This document shows, in pieces, positions 8,371 through 17,545 of a stretch of DNA of 64,000 bases. A program made the translations under genes and the position numbers. The stretch comes from Faecalibacterium sp. HTF-F (GTDB taxonomy: Bacteria > Bacillota > Clostridia > Oscillospirales > Ruminococcaceae), in the NCBI RefSeq assembly GCF_023347535.1, contig NZ_CP094473.1, positions 1,364,001-1,428,000 of the forward strand. Direction: 5' to 3'. The notes below the pieces were generated by a model. That model made no database searches. It saw only the letters and a list, made by a program, of their open reading frames with translations, and was not told the DNA's origin. Position 1 is the stretch's first letter, and every line of letters begins with the position of its first letter.

Positions 8371-9687
8371 ATGAATCTCATCAAGTGTGAAAAGCTCGAG
8401 AAGAGCATGGCAGAGCTGCAGTTCTCCATCGATGCAGAGGCTTTCAAGAAGGCCACTGCCGATGTTTTCAAGAAAGAGGGCAAGAAGTACCCCGTTCAGG
8501 GCTTCCGCAAGGGCAAGGCACCCCGCGCTCTGATCGAGAAGTTCTACGGTAAGGACGTCTTTACCTACGACGCCATCAACGAGCTGTTCCCCGAGGCTTT
8601 CGAGGCTGCTGTCAAGGAAGCAAACGTGGAGCCGGTCGGCCGTCCGGAAGTCACTGTTGACTCTGCTGACGAGACCAACGGTGTCACCCTGACCGTCAAG
8701 GTCGCTGTCAAGCCCGAAGTCAAGATCGGCAGCTACAACGGTCTGACGGTGGAAAAGACTGTCCATACTGTCTCTGACGAGGCTGTTGAGGCAGAGCTGA
8801 AGCGTGTGCAGGAGCGCAACGCCCGTGAGCTGACCCGTGAGGGTGCTGCGGAGAATGGCGATATCGCTGATATCGACTTCGAGGGCTTTGTGGACGGCGT
8901 CGCATTCGAGGGCGGCAAGGCTGAGCACTACAGCCTGACTCTGGGCAGCGGCAGCTTCATCCCCGGCTTTGAGGATCAGATCGTGGGCCACTCCGCTGGC
9001 GAAGAGTTCGACGTGAACGTCACCTTCCCCACTGAGTATCAGGCTGCTGAGCTGGCTGGCAAGGCTGCTGTGTTCAAGATCAAGCTGCACGAGGTCAAGT
9101 ACAAGGAGCTGCCTGCTCTGGATGACGAGCTGGCAAAGGACTGCTCCGAGTACGACACTCTGGACGAGTTCAAGGCTTCCATCCGCAAGAACAATCAGGA
9201 GCAGCTGGACAAGCAGGATGACCTGGCTGTTGAGAATGCTCTGGTCGATCAGGTCATCGACAGCATGGAGGGCGAGATCCCCCAGGCAATGTACGATGAG
9301 CGCATGGACGAGATGGTTAACGACTTTGCATTCCGCGTGGAGCAGCAGGGTCTGCGTCTCGAGGACTACCTGAAGTATATGGGCCAGACTATGGAGCAGT
9401 TCCGTGCCTCCTTCATGCCTCAGGCTGAGAAGCAGGTCAAGATCCGTCTGGCTCTGGAGGCTGTTGCCGCTGCTGAGAACATCGAGGCTTCCGAGGAGGA
9501 AGTTTCCGCTGAGATCAAGCGCATCGCTGACCAGTACAAGATGGAAGAGGACAAGGTCCGTGGGCTGGTCAATGTTGACGACCTGAAGAAGGATCTGGCC
9601 ATCAACAAGGCCATCGACTTCATCAAGAGCCACGCAAACATCGTGGAGAAGGCTGCTGAGGAAGAGAAGGCGGCAGACGCTGAGTAA
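8371..9687 (+). CDS. tig: Trigger factor, ribosome-associated chaperone and prolyl isomerase
   Basis: A 438-residue trigger factor. The N-terminal ribosome-binding domain carries the signature GFRKGKAPRALIEKFYG, which docks on L23. A central FKBP-type PPIase domain (about residues 150-235) and an acidic helical C-terminal chaperone domain follow. An in-frame GTG at 8356 is part of the Shine-Dalgarno sequence (GTGGAGG), so ATG 8371 is the start. The tig-clpP-clpX order is the classic protein quality-control cluster. Confidence 0.97.
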   Translation: MNLIKCEKLEKSMAELQFSIDAEAFKKATADVFKKEGKKYPVQGFRKGKAPRALIEKFYGKDVFTYDAINELFPEAFEAAVKEANVEPVGRPEVTVDSADETNGVTLTVKVAVKPEVKIGSYNGLTVEKTVHTVSDEAVEAELKRVQERNARELTREGAAENGDIADIDFEGFVDGVAFEGGKAEHYSLTLGSGSFIPGFEDQIVGHSAGEEFDVNVTFPTEYQAAELAGKAAVFKIKLHEVKYKELPALDDELAKDCSEYDTLDEFKASIRKNNQEQLDKQDDLAVENALVDQVIDSMEGEIPQAMYDERMDEMVNDFAFRVEQQGLRLEDYLKYMGQTMEQFRASFMPQAEKQVKIRLALEAVAAAENIEASEEEVSAEIKRIADQYKMEEDKVRGLVNVDDLKKDLAINKAIDFIKSHANIVEKAAEEEKAADAE

Positions 9688-9747
9688 TCAGTCGGCTGCA
9701 CTCCTTTGAAGCTGGCGGCGCGCTGCACGGTTTCAATCAAAGGTTGT

Positions 9748-9800
9748 AAAAATTGACCGATACGGCAGAACCGGCAGGGAAACCGTATCGGTCAATTTTG
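9748..9800 (+). terminator. Strong hairpin between tig and clpP
   Basis: A perfect 17-bp inverted repeat, AAAATTGACCGATACGG (9749-9765) and its complement (9783-9799), with a 17-base loop. The stem has A-rich and T-rich ends, so it could terminate transcription in either direction. It separates tig from clpP. Confidence 0.75.
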
Positions 9801-9834
9801 CAAATACTATATTCCATTTCAGGAGGCGAACTTT

Positions 9835-10434
9835 ATGAGTTTTGTTCCTTACGTTGTAGAGCAGTCGTCCCACGGCGAGCGTTCCTACGATATTTTCTCC
9901 CGTCTGCTGAACGATCGTATCATCGTTCTGAGTGAGGATGTCAACGATACCACGGCCAGCCTTGTTGTGGCACAGCTGCTGTATCTGGAAGGGCAGGACC
10001 CGGATAAGGATATCAGCCTGTATATCAACAGCCCCGGCGGTTCCATCAGCGCCGGTATGGCCATCCACGATACCATGCAGTATATCAAGTGCGATGTTTC
10101 CACCATCTGCATGGGCATGGCTGCTTCCATGGGCGCTTTCCTGCTGGCAAGCGGTACCAAGGGCAAGCGCTTTGCACTGCCCAATGCGGAGATTATGATC
10201 CATCAGCCGCTGATCGCAGGCGGTCAGGGCGGCGGCCTGTCCGGCCAGACCACTGATATCAAGATCCACGCTGAACACATGGTGTATATCCGCGATAAGA
10301 TGAACCGGATGCTCAGCGAGTACACGGGTCAGCCGCTGGAAAAGATCCAGCTGGATACCGAGCGCGATAACTATATGTCCGCACAGCAGGCAAAAGAATA
10401 CGGCCTGATCGATGAGGTCATTGCCCATCGCTGA
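9835..10434 (+). CDS. clpP: ATP-dependent Clp protease proteolytic subunit
   Basis: A 199-residue serine protease subunit that forms the tetradecameric ClpP chamber. The catalytic triad is S98 (GMAASMGA), H123 (IMIHQPL) and D174 ([11 protein letters not shown]). AGGAGG precedes the ATG. It lies 41 bases before clpX, its unfoldase partner, and a ClpC-like ATPase also occurs further on in this window (42577-44877). Confidence 0.98.
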   Translation: MSFVPYVVEQSSHGERSYDIFSRLLNDRIIVLSEDVNDTTASLVVAQLLYLEGQDPDKDISLYINSPGGSISAGMAIHDTMQYIKCDVSTICMGMAASMGAFLLASGTKGKRFALPNAEIMIHQPLIAGGQGGGLSGQTTDIKIHAEHMVYIRDKMNRMLSEYTGQPLEKIQLDTERDNYMSAQQAKEYGLIDEVIAHR

Positions 10435-10475
10435 GCCGCTGACATTTAATTTACCCAGGATAAGGAAAAACAGCT

Positions 10476-11801
10476 ATGGCAAATAACAATTCCGGCAGAG
10501 ACAAAAATGAAAAGGATCTGGTCTGCAGCTTCTGCGGAAAGCATCAGGACGAAGTGGAGCGTATGATCATCGGCCCCGGCGTCAACATCTGCAGCGAATG
10601 CATCGGCCTGTGCCACGATCTGCTTTCCGATAAGCCGGATCAGCCCAAAAGCGCACGCCCGGCACGGGGCGGCGCAAACCGCGCACACATCCAGCCCGCA
10701 GACGGTCTGGATATCAACATCCTGACCCCGGCCGAGATCAAGGAAGGTCTGGACCAGTATGTGATCGGTCAGGACGAGGCAAAGCGTGTGCTGGCTGTCT
10801 CGGTCTATAACCATTACAAGCGCATCCTCAGCGGCAAGGGCGGCGACGTGGAGCTGCAGAAGTCCAATGTACTGCTGCTGGGCCCCTCCGGCGTGGGCAA
10901 GACCCTGCTGGCGCAGACTCTGGCCAAGATGCTGGGCGTTCCGTTCGCCATTGCCGACGCCACGACCCTGACCGAGGCCGGCTACGTGGGCGAGGATGTG
11001 GAGAACATCCTGCTCAAGCTCATTCAGGCAGCGGACTTCGATGTGCAGAAGGCACAGATCGGCATCATCTATATCGATGAGATCGACAAGATCACCCGCA
11101 AGAGCGAGAACCCCTCCATCACCCGCGATGTGGGCGGTGAAGGCGTGCAGCAGGCCCTGCTGAAGATCCTTGAGGGAACTGTGAGCAATGTTCCTCCGCA
11201 GGGCGGCCGCAAGCACCCGCAGCAGGAGTTCATCCAGATCGACACCACCAATATCCTGTTCATCTGCGGCGGTGCATTTGACGGTCTGGACAAGTATATC
11301 CTGCGCCGCACGGATAAGTCCGCGCTGGGCTTTGGCAGCAGCCTGAAGGATAACTCCAGCGAAGCCGAGCGCGCTTTGCTGCGCAAGGTGGAACCTCACG
11401 ATCTGGTCAAGTTCGGCCTGATCCCGGAGCTGATCGGCCGTCTGCCGGTCATTACCGTGCTGGATGATCTGGACGAGGATGCTCTGGTGCGTGTGCTCAA
11501 GGAGCCGCGTAACAGTCTGGTCAAGCAGTACAAAGAGCTGCTGGGCATGGATAATGTGGAGCTGGAATTCACCGATGAAGCACTGCATGCCATTGCCCGC
11601 AAGACCATTGAGCGCAAGACCGGTGCCCGCGGCCTGCGTAGCGTGATGGAAGGCATCCTGCTGCCCATCATGTATGATGTGCCCACAGATGCTACCATCA
11701 TCCGCGTGACGGTGGATGAAGACACTGTGGAGGGCGGAGAAGCCCATCTGGAATACGGCGCGGTGCGCAAACGCTACAAAAACCAAGCCTCTCTGAGCTG
11801 A
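10476..11801 (+). CDS. clpX: ATP-dependent Clp protease ATP-binding subunit ClpX
   Basis: A 441-residue AAA+ unfoldase that feeds substrates to ClpP. The N-terminal zinc-binding domain has paired cysteines (CSFC and CSEC). The Walker A motif GPSGVGKT is at 136-143 and the Walker B region reads [10 protein letters not shown]. The RRTD-like pore segment and a C-terminal sensor-2 arginine region ([13 protein letters not shown]) are also visible. It follows clpP in the same transcription unit and is closed by a terminator. Confidence 0.98.
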   Translation: MANNNSGRDKNEKDLVCSFCGKHQDEVERMIIGPGVNICSECIGLCHDLLSDKPDQPKSARPARGGANRAHIQPADGLDINILTPAEIKEGLDQYVIGQDEAKRVLAVSVYNHYKRILSGKGGDVELQKSNVLLLGPSGVGKTLLAQTLAKMLGVPFAIADATTLTEAGYVGEDVENILLKLIQAADFDVQKAQIGIIYIDEIDKITRKSENPSITRDVGGEGVQQALLKILEGTVSNVPPQGGRKHPQQEFIQIDTTNILFICGGAFDGLDKYILRRTDKSALGFGSSLKDNSSEAERALLRKVEPHDLVKFGLIPELIGRLPVITVLDDLDEDALVRVLKEPRNSLVKQYKELLGMDNVELEFTDEALHAIARKTIERKTGARGLRSVMEGILLPIMYDVPTDATIIRVTVDEDTVEGGEAHLEYGAVRKRYKNQASLS

Positions 11802-11826
11802 CGCTTCGGCGCACAGCAGGGGAGTG

Positions 11827-11870
11827 AAAGCCCTGTTTTAAAAGCTTTTTGCTTTTAGCAGGGCTTTTTG
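11827..11870 (+). terminator. Intrinsic terminator of clpPX
   Basis: AAAGCCCTG (11827-11835) pairs with CAGGGCTTT (11859-11867), followed by TTTTT. Confidence 0.88.
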
Positions 11871-11881
11871 CTTTAATATTC

Positions 11882-11910
11882 TTGTTTCCGGGCTGAAAAT
11901 GTACTATAAT
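11882..11910 (+). promoter_or_regulatory. Promoter for the class-Ic aminotransferase gene
   Basis: TTGTTT (11882-11887), a 17-base spacer and TATAAT (11905-11910). A leader of about 100 bases follows before the ribosome binding site. Confidence 0.75.
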
Positions 11911-12019
11911 ATTAAGGTCTGGATTGCAGTACGGAGTCGGTTCCCTGGCAGGAAGGCTCCCTCGGATGCAGCGCCAGCGCAATGGGTAACAGGAAGTACG
12001 ATAAAGGAGTGTGTTTCCA

Positions 12020-13303
12020 ATGGCAAATTATCTTGCAATGAACCGTGATGAACTCACTGCTGAAAAGGCAGCGCTTGAAGCAAAGTACAAAGAATTTCAG
12101 GCCAAGGGCCTCAAGCTGAATATGGCCCGCGGTAAGCCCGGCCCTCACCAGATGGATCTGGCCATGGACCTGCTGAAGATGAACGATTACACCACCGATG
12201 CCGGCACGGATGCCCGCAACTATGGTGAGCTGGAAGGCCTGCAGGAAGCCCGTGTGCTGTTCGCGGATGTATTCGGCGTGCAGCCCGGCGAGGTGTTCGT
12301 GGGCGGCAACTCCAGCCTGCAGCTGATGTACAACCTCATCAACATCGGCTATGTGTTTGGTTTCCCGGAGTCTCCGTGCCCCTGGTCTCAGGTGGAGAAG
12401 CGCAAGTTCCTCTGCCCGGTGCCCGGCTATGATCGTCACTTTGCCATCACCGAGGAGTTTGGCTTTGAGCTCATCAGTGTGCCGATGACCCCCAACGGCC
12501 CGGACATGGATATTGTGGAAAAGCTGGTGGCCGAGGATGCCGATATCAAGGGCATCTGGTGCGTGCCGCAGTATTCCAACCCTGATGGCTACACCTACAG
12601 CGATGAGACCATCGAGCGTTTTGCGAAGATGAAGACCGCTGCGCCTGATTTCAAGATCTTCTGGGATGAGGCCTACATCGTCCATCATCTCACCGATGAG
12701 ATCATCGAGACTCCGGTGCTGCTGAACGAGAGCAAGAAGTACGGCAACGAGGATCGTGTGTTCATGTTCACCTCCACCAGCAAGATCACCTTCCCGGGCG
12801 CAGGCGTCTCTGCCATTGCCTGCAGTGAGAGCAGCATGAAGTATATGTGCAAGCGCTTCTCGGTCATGATCATCAGCTACGACAAGATGAACCAGCTGCG
12901 CCATGTCCGCTTCCTGAAGAACAAGGAAGGCGTTCTGGCCCACATGGCAAAGCATCGCCGTCGTCTGGTGCCCTGCTTCGATGCCGTCAAGACGGCATTC
13001 AAGAACAACCTCATTCCCTGCGGCGACATTGCCCACTGGACGGACCCCAAGGGCGGCTACTTCATCAGCCTGTATGTGATGCCCGGCTGTGCAAAGCGCG
13101 TGGCAGGTCTGTGCAAGGATGCGGGCCTGACTCTGACCGGTGCCGGTTCTGCCTATCCCTACCACAAGGATCCTCAGGATTCTCACCTGCGCATTGCACC
13201 TACCTATCCCAGTCTGGACGAGGTAGAAATGGCATCCGAACTGCTGTGCGTCTGCGTGCGTCTGGCGGTCGTGGAAAAGCTGCTGGCTGATAAGGCGGAC
13301 TAA
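12020..13303 (+). CDS. PLP-dependent aminotransferase, class Ic aspartate aminotransferase type (PF12897-like)
   Basis: A 427-residue fold-type I aminotransferase. It has the MARGKPGPHQMDL motif near the N-terminus and the PLP-binding lysine K255 in STSKITFPGAG, both typical of the MocR-related class Ic aspartate aminotransferases. The likely reaction is transamination between aspartate and 2-oxoglutarate; specificity is inferred. ATG 12020 is 11 bases after AAAGGAG; the GTG at 12011 is too close to the ribosome binding site. It has its own promoter and a terminator-like hairpin after the stop, so it is probably monocistronic. Confidence 0.88.
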   Translation: MANYLAMNRDELTAEKAALEAKYKEFQAKGLKLNMARGKPGPHQMDLAMDLLKMNDYTTDAGTDARNYGELEGLQEARVLFADVFGVQPGEVFVGGNSSLQLMYNLINIGYVFGFPESPCPWSQVEKRKFLCPVPGYDRHFAITEEFGFELISVPMTPNGPDMDIVEKLVAEDADIKGIWCVPQYSNPDGYTYSDETIERFAKMKTAAPDFKIFWDEAYIVHHLTDEIIETPVLLNESKKYGNEDRVFMFTSTSKITFPGAGVSAIACSESSMKYMCKRFSVMIISYDKMNQLRHVRFLKNKEGVLAHMAKHRRRLVPCFDAVKTAFKNNLIPCGDIAHWTDPKGGYFISLYVMPGCAKRVAGLCKDAGLTLTGAGSAYPYHKDPQDSHLRIAPTYPSLDEVEMASELLCVCVRLAVVEKLLADKAD

Positions 13304-13326
13304 GATCTAACGATTCCTGATTTTAT

Positions 13327-13366
13327 CTCCTCTGTGCGGCTCGCTTGAGCCGTCAGGGGAGTTTTG
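13327..13366 (+). terminator. Terminator after the aminotransferase gene
   Basis: A hairpin with nested stems (CTCC/GGAG outside; CGGCTC GCTT GAGCCG inside) followed by TTTT. Confidence 0.75.
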
Positions 13367-13443
13367 TCGCAGGAAAGCCGGCATGACGGCTGCCCTGCGG
13401 AAGAAAGACGGCCCGCAGAAGGCGGGTCTGTACCAGAATACGG

Positions 13444-13475
13444 GCAGCGGCTGTCTGCGCCGCTGCTTTTGGAGG
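13444..13475 (+). promoter_or_regulatory. GC-rich hairpin with T-run directly before the secDF ribosome binding site
   Basis: GCAGCGG (13444-13450) pairs with CCGCTGC (13460-13466), then TTTT and immediately GGAGG (13471-13475). The leader upstream (13376-13440) has another inverted repeat (AGCCG/CGGCT). It looks like an attenuator or a structure controlling access to the ribosome binding site; no known family was recognised. Confidence 0.4.
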
Positions 13476-13488
13476 TTCCCTGAATTTT

Positions 13489-15825
13489 ATGAAAACAAAA
13501 GGCAAAGCATGGCATCTTGTCGCCGCAGTGCTGCTGATCGCAGTGTTCGTCTACACTGCCTTCTTCGGCGTGTATGCCAAGTATGGCGATACGACCACGA
13601 CCTACATCAAGGGCGCAAAGGATATCCGCTTCGGTGTGGATATCAAGGGCGGCGTAAACGTCACCTTTGTGCCGTCGGATGGCTACGATGCCACCGAAGA
13701 ACAGCTGGAGGCTGCGCAGCTTGTAATTGAGAACCGTCTGGTCGCTTTGAACGTGACCGACTATGAGCTGTATGTGGACAACACCTCCGACAGCCTGATC
13801 CTCGAGTTTCCGTGGCAGTCCGGTGAGACAGATTTTGACCCGGAAGCGGCGATCGACGAGATCGGCACCACCGCGTACCTCACCTTCCGGGAGGGCAGCA
13901 GTGCCGACGGTGAGCTGATTTTGGACGGCTCCATGATCGAGAGTGCCGCAGCCCAGTATGGCCCTGTGACCAGCGGGGGTGCATCGGAGTATTTCGTCTC
14001 TCTGAAGTTTACGGACGACGGTGCCAAGGCATTCGGCGACGCGACCACCCGGCTGGCCGCGTCCAAGGGCACCATCAGCATCTGGCTGGATGACGAGAAC
14101 GTGAGCACCGCAACCGTGAACACTGCGATCACCGATGGTTCTGCCATCATCACCAGTTCGGCATCCAATCCCTTCACGCAGGAGCAGGTCGTCAAGATGG
14201 CCCGCCAGATCAACTCCGGCGCACTGCCCTTTGCACTGACTGTGGACAGCTACTCTACCGTCAGCCCCAGCCTGGGCGAAAACAGCCTGAGCGCCATGGT
14301 GCTGGCCGGTCTGATCGCATTTGCGCTGATCGTGGTATTTATGACCATCCTGTACCGCCTGCCGGGCTTTTTGGCCTGCATGGCACTGGCCGGTCAGGTG
14401 GCGGCAACGCTGGCGTTCGTGTCCGGTTATTTCCCGGTGTTTGAAAGCTTCACCATGACCCTGCCCGGTATCGCCGGTATCATTCTGGCCATCGGCATGG
14501 GTGTGGATGCCAACGTTATCACCGCAGAGCGCATCAAGGAAGAGCTGAAAAACGGCAAGTCGCTGGACGGTGCACTCAAGAGCGGCTTTGCCCGCGGTCT
14601 GACGCCGATCATTGACGGCAATGTGACCATCGTTATCGTGGCGGTCGTGCTGATGGGTGCCTTCGGCCCCTCGGACGGCCTGTTTGCCAAGGCACTGCAC
14701 TTTGTATTCTTTGCCTTTGGCCCGTCCACTGCCGGTACGATCTATGCTTTCGGCTATACGCTGCTCACCGGTGTGCTGCTGAACTTTGTGTTTGGCGTGT
14801 TTGCTACCCGTGTGATGATCCGCGGCGCAGCTTCCATTAAGGCACTGCGCAACCCCTGGCTTTACGGCGCTGAAAAGCCCGGCAAGGAAACGGCAGAAAA
14901 GAAGCCCATCGATTTTGTGGGCCTGCGCAAGCGCTTCCTGACCATTTCCACCTGCCTGATGGCAGCCATCGTGCTGTGCGCTGTGGTGTTCGGCGTCCAT
15001 CTGGATACCGAGTTCACTGGCGGTGCCATGATCACCCTGAGCTACGAGGGCAGCTTTACCACGGCGGATGTGCAGAAAACGGCTTCCGCTGCACTGGACA
15101 GCACCGGCCTGACCCTGCAGACCGGCGAGAACGTTGCCACCGGCGACCAGACCTTGAAAATTTCCATGCCCGGTACCGAGACGGTGACCACGGAACAGGT
15201 GGCCGACCTGCTGGACAGCCTGAACGAGAGCTATCCGGAAAACCACTTTGAGCAGCTGTCCCTGAGCAATGTCAGCGCTGCCATGGGCATCAAGTTCCTG
15301 CAGAAGAGTCTGGTGGCTGTGGTGTTCGCGCTGGTGCTGATCCTGCTGTACATTGCCCTGCGCTTCAAGAACATCGGCGGCCTGACCGGCGGCATGATGG
15401 CGGTGCTGGCATTGGTGAACGACCTGATGGTGGTGTTTGGCACCTTTGTGCTGCTGCGCACTCCGCTGGACGGCAATTTCATTGCAGCCATGCTGACCAT
15501 TCTGGGCTACTCCATCAATGATACCGTTGTGGTCTACGACCGTATCCGTGAAAACCGCACCCTGATGGGCAAGAAAGCCTCGTTTGAAGAGCTGGTCAAC
15601 CGCTCGGTCAATCAGTCTGCACGCCGCACCCTCATCACCACCATTACCACGGTAATGGCACTGGGTGTTATGTGTGTCGTGGCAAAGCTGTACGGTCTGG
15701 ACAGCATCTTTACCTTTGCGTTCCCGCTGATGATGGGCATGATCAGCGGTGTGTATACTTCGCTGTGCGTTTCCACCTCTGCGTGGGTGCTGTGGAGCGA
15801 GCGCAAACCCAAGACCAAAGCATAA
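13489..15825 (+). CDS. secDF: Fused protein translocase subunit SecDF
   Basis: A 778-residue RND-family membrane protein that uses the proton-motive force to help pull preproteins through SecYEG. One N-terminal TM is followed by a periplasmic SecD part with [10 protein letters not shown] (the usual DLxGG motif), then SecD TMs with [17 protein letters not shown]. After a loop the SecF half begins at about residue 475 with TEFTGGAMI and ends with [16 protein letters not shown]. The two halves are fused as in B. subtilis. The GGAGG lies 13 bases before ATG, a slightly long spacing. Confidence 0.95.
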   Translation: MKTKGKAWHLVAAVLLIAVFVYTAFFGVYAKYGDTTTTYIKGAKDIRFGVDIKGGVNVTFVPSDGYDATEEQLEAAQLVIENRLVALNVTDYELYVDNTSDSLILEFPWQSGETDFDPEAAIDEIGTTAYLTFREGSSADGELILDGSMIESAAAQYGPVTSGGASEYFVSLKFTDDGAKAFGDATTRLAASKGTISIWLDDENVSTATVNTAITDGSAIITSSASNPFTQEQVVKMARQINSGALPFALTVDSYSTVSPSLGENSLSAMVLAGLIAFALIVVFMTILYRLPGFLACMALAGQVAATLAFVSGYFPVFESFTMTLPGIAGIILAIGMGVDANVITAERIKEELKNGKSLDGALKSGFARGLTPIIDGNVTIVIVAVVLMGAFGPSDGLFAKALHFVFFAFGPSTAGTIYAFGYTLLTGVLLNFVFGVFATRVMIRGAASIKALRNPWLYGAEKPGKETAEKKPIDFVGLRKRFLTISTCLMAAIVLCAVVFGVHLDTEFTGGAMITLSYEGSFTTADVQKTASAALDSTGLTLQTGENVATGDQTLKISMPGTETVTTEQVADLLDSLNESYPENHFEQLSLSNVSAAMGIKFLQKSLVAVVFALVLILLYIALRFKNIGGLTGGMMAVLALVNDLMVVFGTFVLLRTPLDGNFIAAMLTILGYSINDTVVVYDRIRENRTLMGKKASFEELVNRSVNQSARRTLITTITTVMALGVMCVVAKLYGLDSIFTFAFPLMMGMISGVYTSLCVSTSAWVLWSERKPKTKA

Positions 15826-15863
15826 AAACACAGCCCGGTCAGACCGGACAGGAGGAACAGAAC

Positions 15864-16334
15864 ATGAAATGTCCCTATTGCGGAGCTGAGGAATCCAAAG
15901 TGATCGACTCCCGCCCCACTGAAGACAGCGAACGCATCCGCCGCCGCCGCGAATGTCTCAGCTGCCACATGCGCTTTACGACCTATGAGGTCGTGGAGAC
16001 TGTTCCGCTTGTGGTCATCAAAAAGGACAGCTCCCGGGAACCCTTTGACCGGCAGAAGCTGCTCAATGCCATGGTGCGTGCCTGCGCCAAGCGCCCGGTC
16101 AGCTATGAGTCATTGGAGCGGGCGGTCAGCAGCATTGAGCAGACCCTGCTCAGCTCCTACGACCGTGAGATCCCCAGTGTGCGCATTGGTGAGCTGACCA
16201 TGCAGGAACTGAAAAAGATCGATGAGGTGGCGTATGTCCGTTTTGCCTCCGTCTACCGCCAGTTCGCTGATGTGGAGAGCTTTTTCAATGAGCTGCAGAA
16301 GCTGATGGGCGACCGCAGGGAACCACAGAAATAA
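15864..16334 (+). CDS. nrdR: Transcriptional regulator NrdR
   Basis: A 156-residue repressor of ribonucleotide reductase genes. The N-terminal zinc ribbon uses C3, C6, C31 and C34, and an ATP-cone domain occupies about residues 46-136. It responds to ATP/dATP and binds NrdR boxes; no such box was noticed in this window. ATG 15864 has GGAGG at 15851-15855. The gene lies 38 bases after secDF and is followed by a strong terminator. Confidence 0.97.
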   Translation: MKCPYCGAEESKVIDSRPTEDSERIRRRRECLSCHMRFTTYEVVETVPLVVIKKDSSREPFDRQKLLNAMVRACAKRPVSYESLERAVSSIEQTLLSSYDREIPSVRIGELTMQELKKIDEVAYVRFASVYRQFADVESFFNELQKLMGDRREPQK

Positions 16335-16350
16335 CAGAATAGACCCTATG

Positions 16351-16393
16351 AGCACCGGAACTGTGTCCGAACAGGCACAGTTCCGGTGCTTTT
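16351..16393 (+). terminator. Terminator of nrdR
   Basis: A perfect 15-bp stem, AGCACCGGAACTGTG (16351-16365) with CACAGTTCCGGTGCT (16376-16390), followed by TTT. It separates nrdR from the convergent DUF4363 gene. Confidence 0.85.
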
Positions 16394-16394
16394 G

Positions 16395-16763
16395 TCATAC
16401 CAGCCGATGGGAGAGCCATTCCAGCGTTTCCACCTGTACCTGTGCGCGCCGCAGCTCACCAAAGGCTTCCTCGGGAGCGTTCATTTCCAGATGGCCGTCC
16501 GCAGCGCGCAGGGCGGCTTCCAGTTCGGTAAAATCTGCAGTGCGCAGCAGGTGATTCATGCTTGTCCGCATCTGGTCGCACCGGGCGGCACCATCGGCAA
16601 GGGCCTGCCGCGCAGCAGGATGATCCGCATTGCGGATGGCCTCGGCAGCTGCGTCAAGGTCTGCCGAGATCACTTCGGCAAAGCTTTGCACCTTCCAGCT
16701 GCTGTAAAAAGCCACACCCAGCAGCACGGCCACGATGGCGATACACGCATAGATCCGCTTCAT
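16395..16763 (-). CDS. DUF4363 family protein
   Basis: A 122-residue protein with an N-terminal TM or signal segment (IYACIAIVAVLLGVAFYSSW) and an alpha-helical extracytoplasmic part. It lies 9 bases downstream of the DUF421 gene on the same strand. DUF421-DUF4363 pairs are common in spore-forming Clostridia and are often linked to sporulation genes; here they sit back-to-back with a germination operon. The function is unknown. Confidence 0.75.
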   Translation of the reverse strand: MKRIYACIAIVAVLLGVAFYSSWKVQSFAEVISADLDAAAEAIRNADHPAARQALADGAARCDQMRTSMNHLLRTADFTELEAALRAADGHLEMNAPEEAFGELRRAQVQVETLEWLSHRLV

Positions 16764-16772
16764 CCACTCACC

Positions 16773-17471
16773 TCACCGGGGACCGCTTCCATGGCGATCC
16801 TCTTTTTTTAACAGAAAATAGTCTTCGGTCTCGCTGCCAATCAACAGCAGAATCTCCTCGGGCAGCAGGGTGTTGGCCTGTGCAGTCCGCTCCAGCCATT
16901 CGCGGTCTTTGCCGCACCAGCGCAGATTATCCTCCAGCACCTGACCGTCCAGCACAAAGGGGATGATCGCGTTGGCATGGTTTACCTTGATCTGCAGGTC
17001 GGAAAGTCGGACAGGTTCTTTCTCCGGCCGCAGGGCCGCCGAGAGGGTCCCGTTTGTTTCGATCACGGCGTAGGAGACCTCACGCGGGTCAAAGATGTTT
17101 TTGCCGCGCAGCGCCTCCATCAGATCGGCGGTGGTCAGGCGCAGCATCCGCAGAGCGTTCTGGTCGATCTTTCCATCCAGAATGACCGTTTTGGGCCTGC
17201 CGGATAGAAAATTGAAGAATTTCTGGCTGCGGAAACTCAGCACAGAACCCAGCAGTTCCAGTGCCGCAATAAGGAACAGAGGAATGAGGCTGGATGTGAT
17301 GGGCACCTCTTCCGATTCGATGGAGATGGACGCCAGATTGGAAATGAGGATGGTGGACACCAGCTCTTCCGGCTGCAGTTCACCCAGCTGGCGTTTGCCC
17401 ATCAGCCGCATGGCAAACAGAACGCATAGATAAATGATGATGGTTCGGCAGATCAGAAGCTTCAAAAACAA
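16773..17471 (-). CDS. DUF421 (YetF-like) membrane protein
   Basis: A 232-residue protein with three N-terminal TM segments and a C-terminal cytosolic DUF421 domain. The family hallmarks MGKRQLGELQPEELVSTILISNLASIPIE-like segment and a GKIDQNALRxLRLTxxDLMEALR region are visible. Its biochemical function is unknown. It is divergent from the GerA-like operon, with about 75 bases between the two starts, and is cotranscribed with DUF4363. Confidence 0.88.
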   Translation of the reverse strand: MFLKLLICRTIIIYLCVLFAMRLMGKRQLGELQPEELVSTILISNLASISIESEEVPITSSLIPLFLIAALELLGSVLSFRSQKFFNFLSGRPKTVILDGKIDQNALRMLRLTTADLMEALRGKNIFDPREVSYAVIETNGTLSAALRPEKEPVRLSDLQIKVNHANAIIPFVLDGQVLEDNLRWCGKDREWLERTAQANTLLPEEILLLIGSETEDYFLLKKEDRHGSGPR

Positions 17472-17493
17472 GACCTCCTGTCGGTTGCAAAGG

Positions 17494-17523
17494 GAATGGA
17501 ATGTGCATCATACGGGCATACTG
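17494..17523 (+). promoter_or_regulatory. Possible sigma-G-like promoter for the germination operon
   Basis: GAATG (17494-17498), an 18-base spacer and CATACTG (17517-17523) resemble the forespore sigma-G consensus (GHATR / CATnnTA), with the last base mismatched. No clear sigma-A promoter was seen. This is weak pattern evidence. Confidence 0.3.
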
Positions 17524-17545
17524 CTGTGCAAAGGAGTGGACATGG

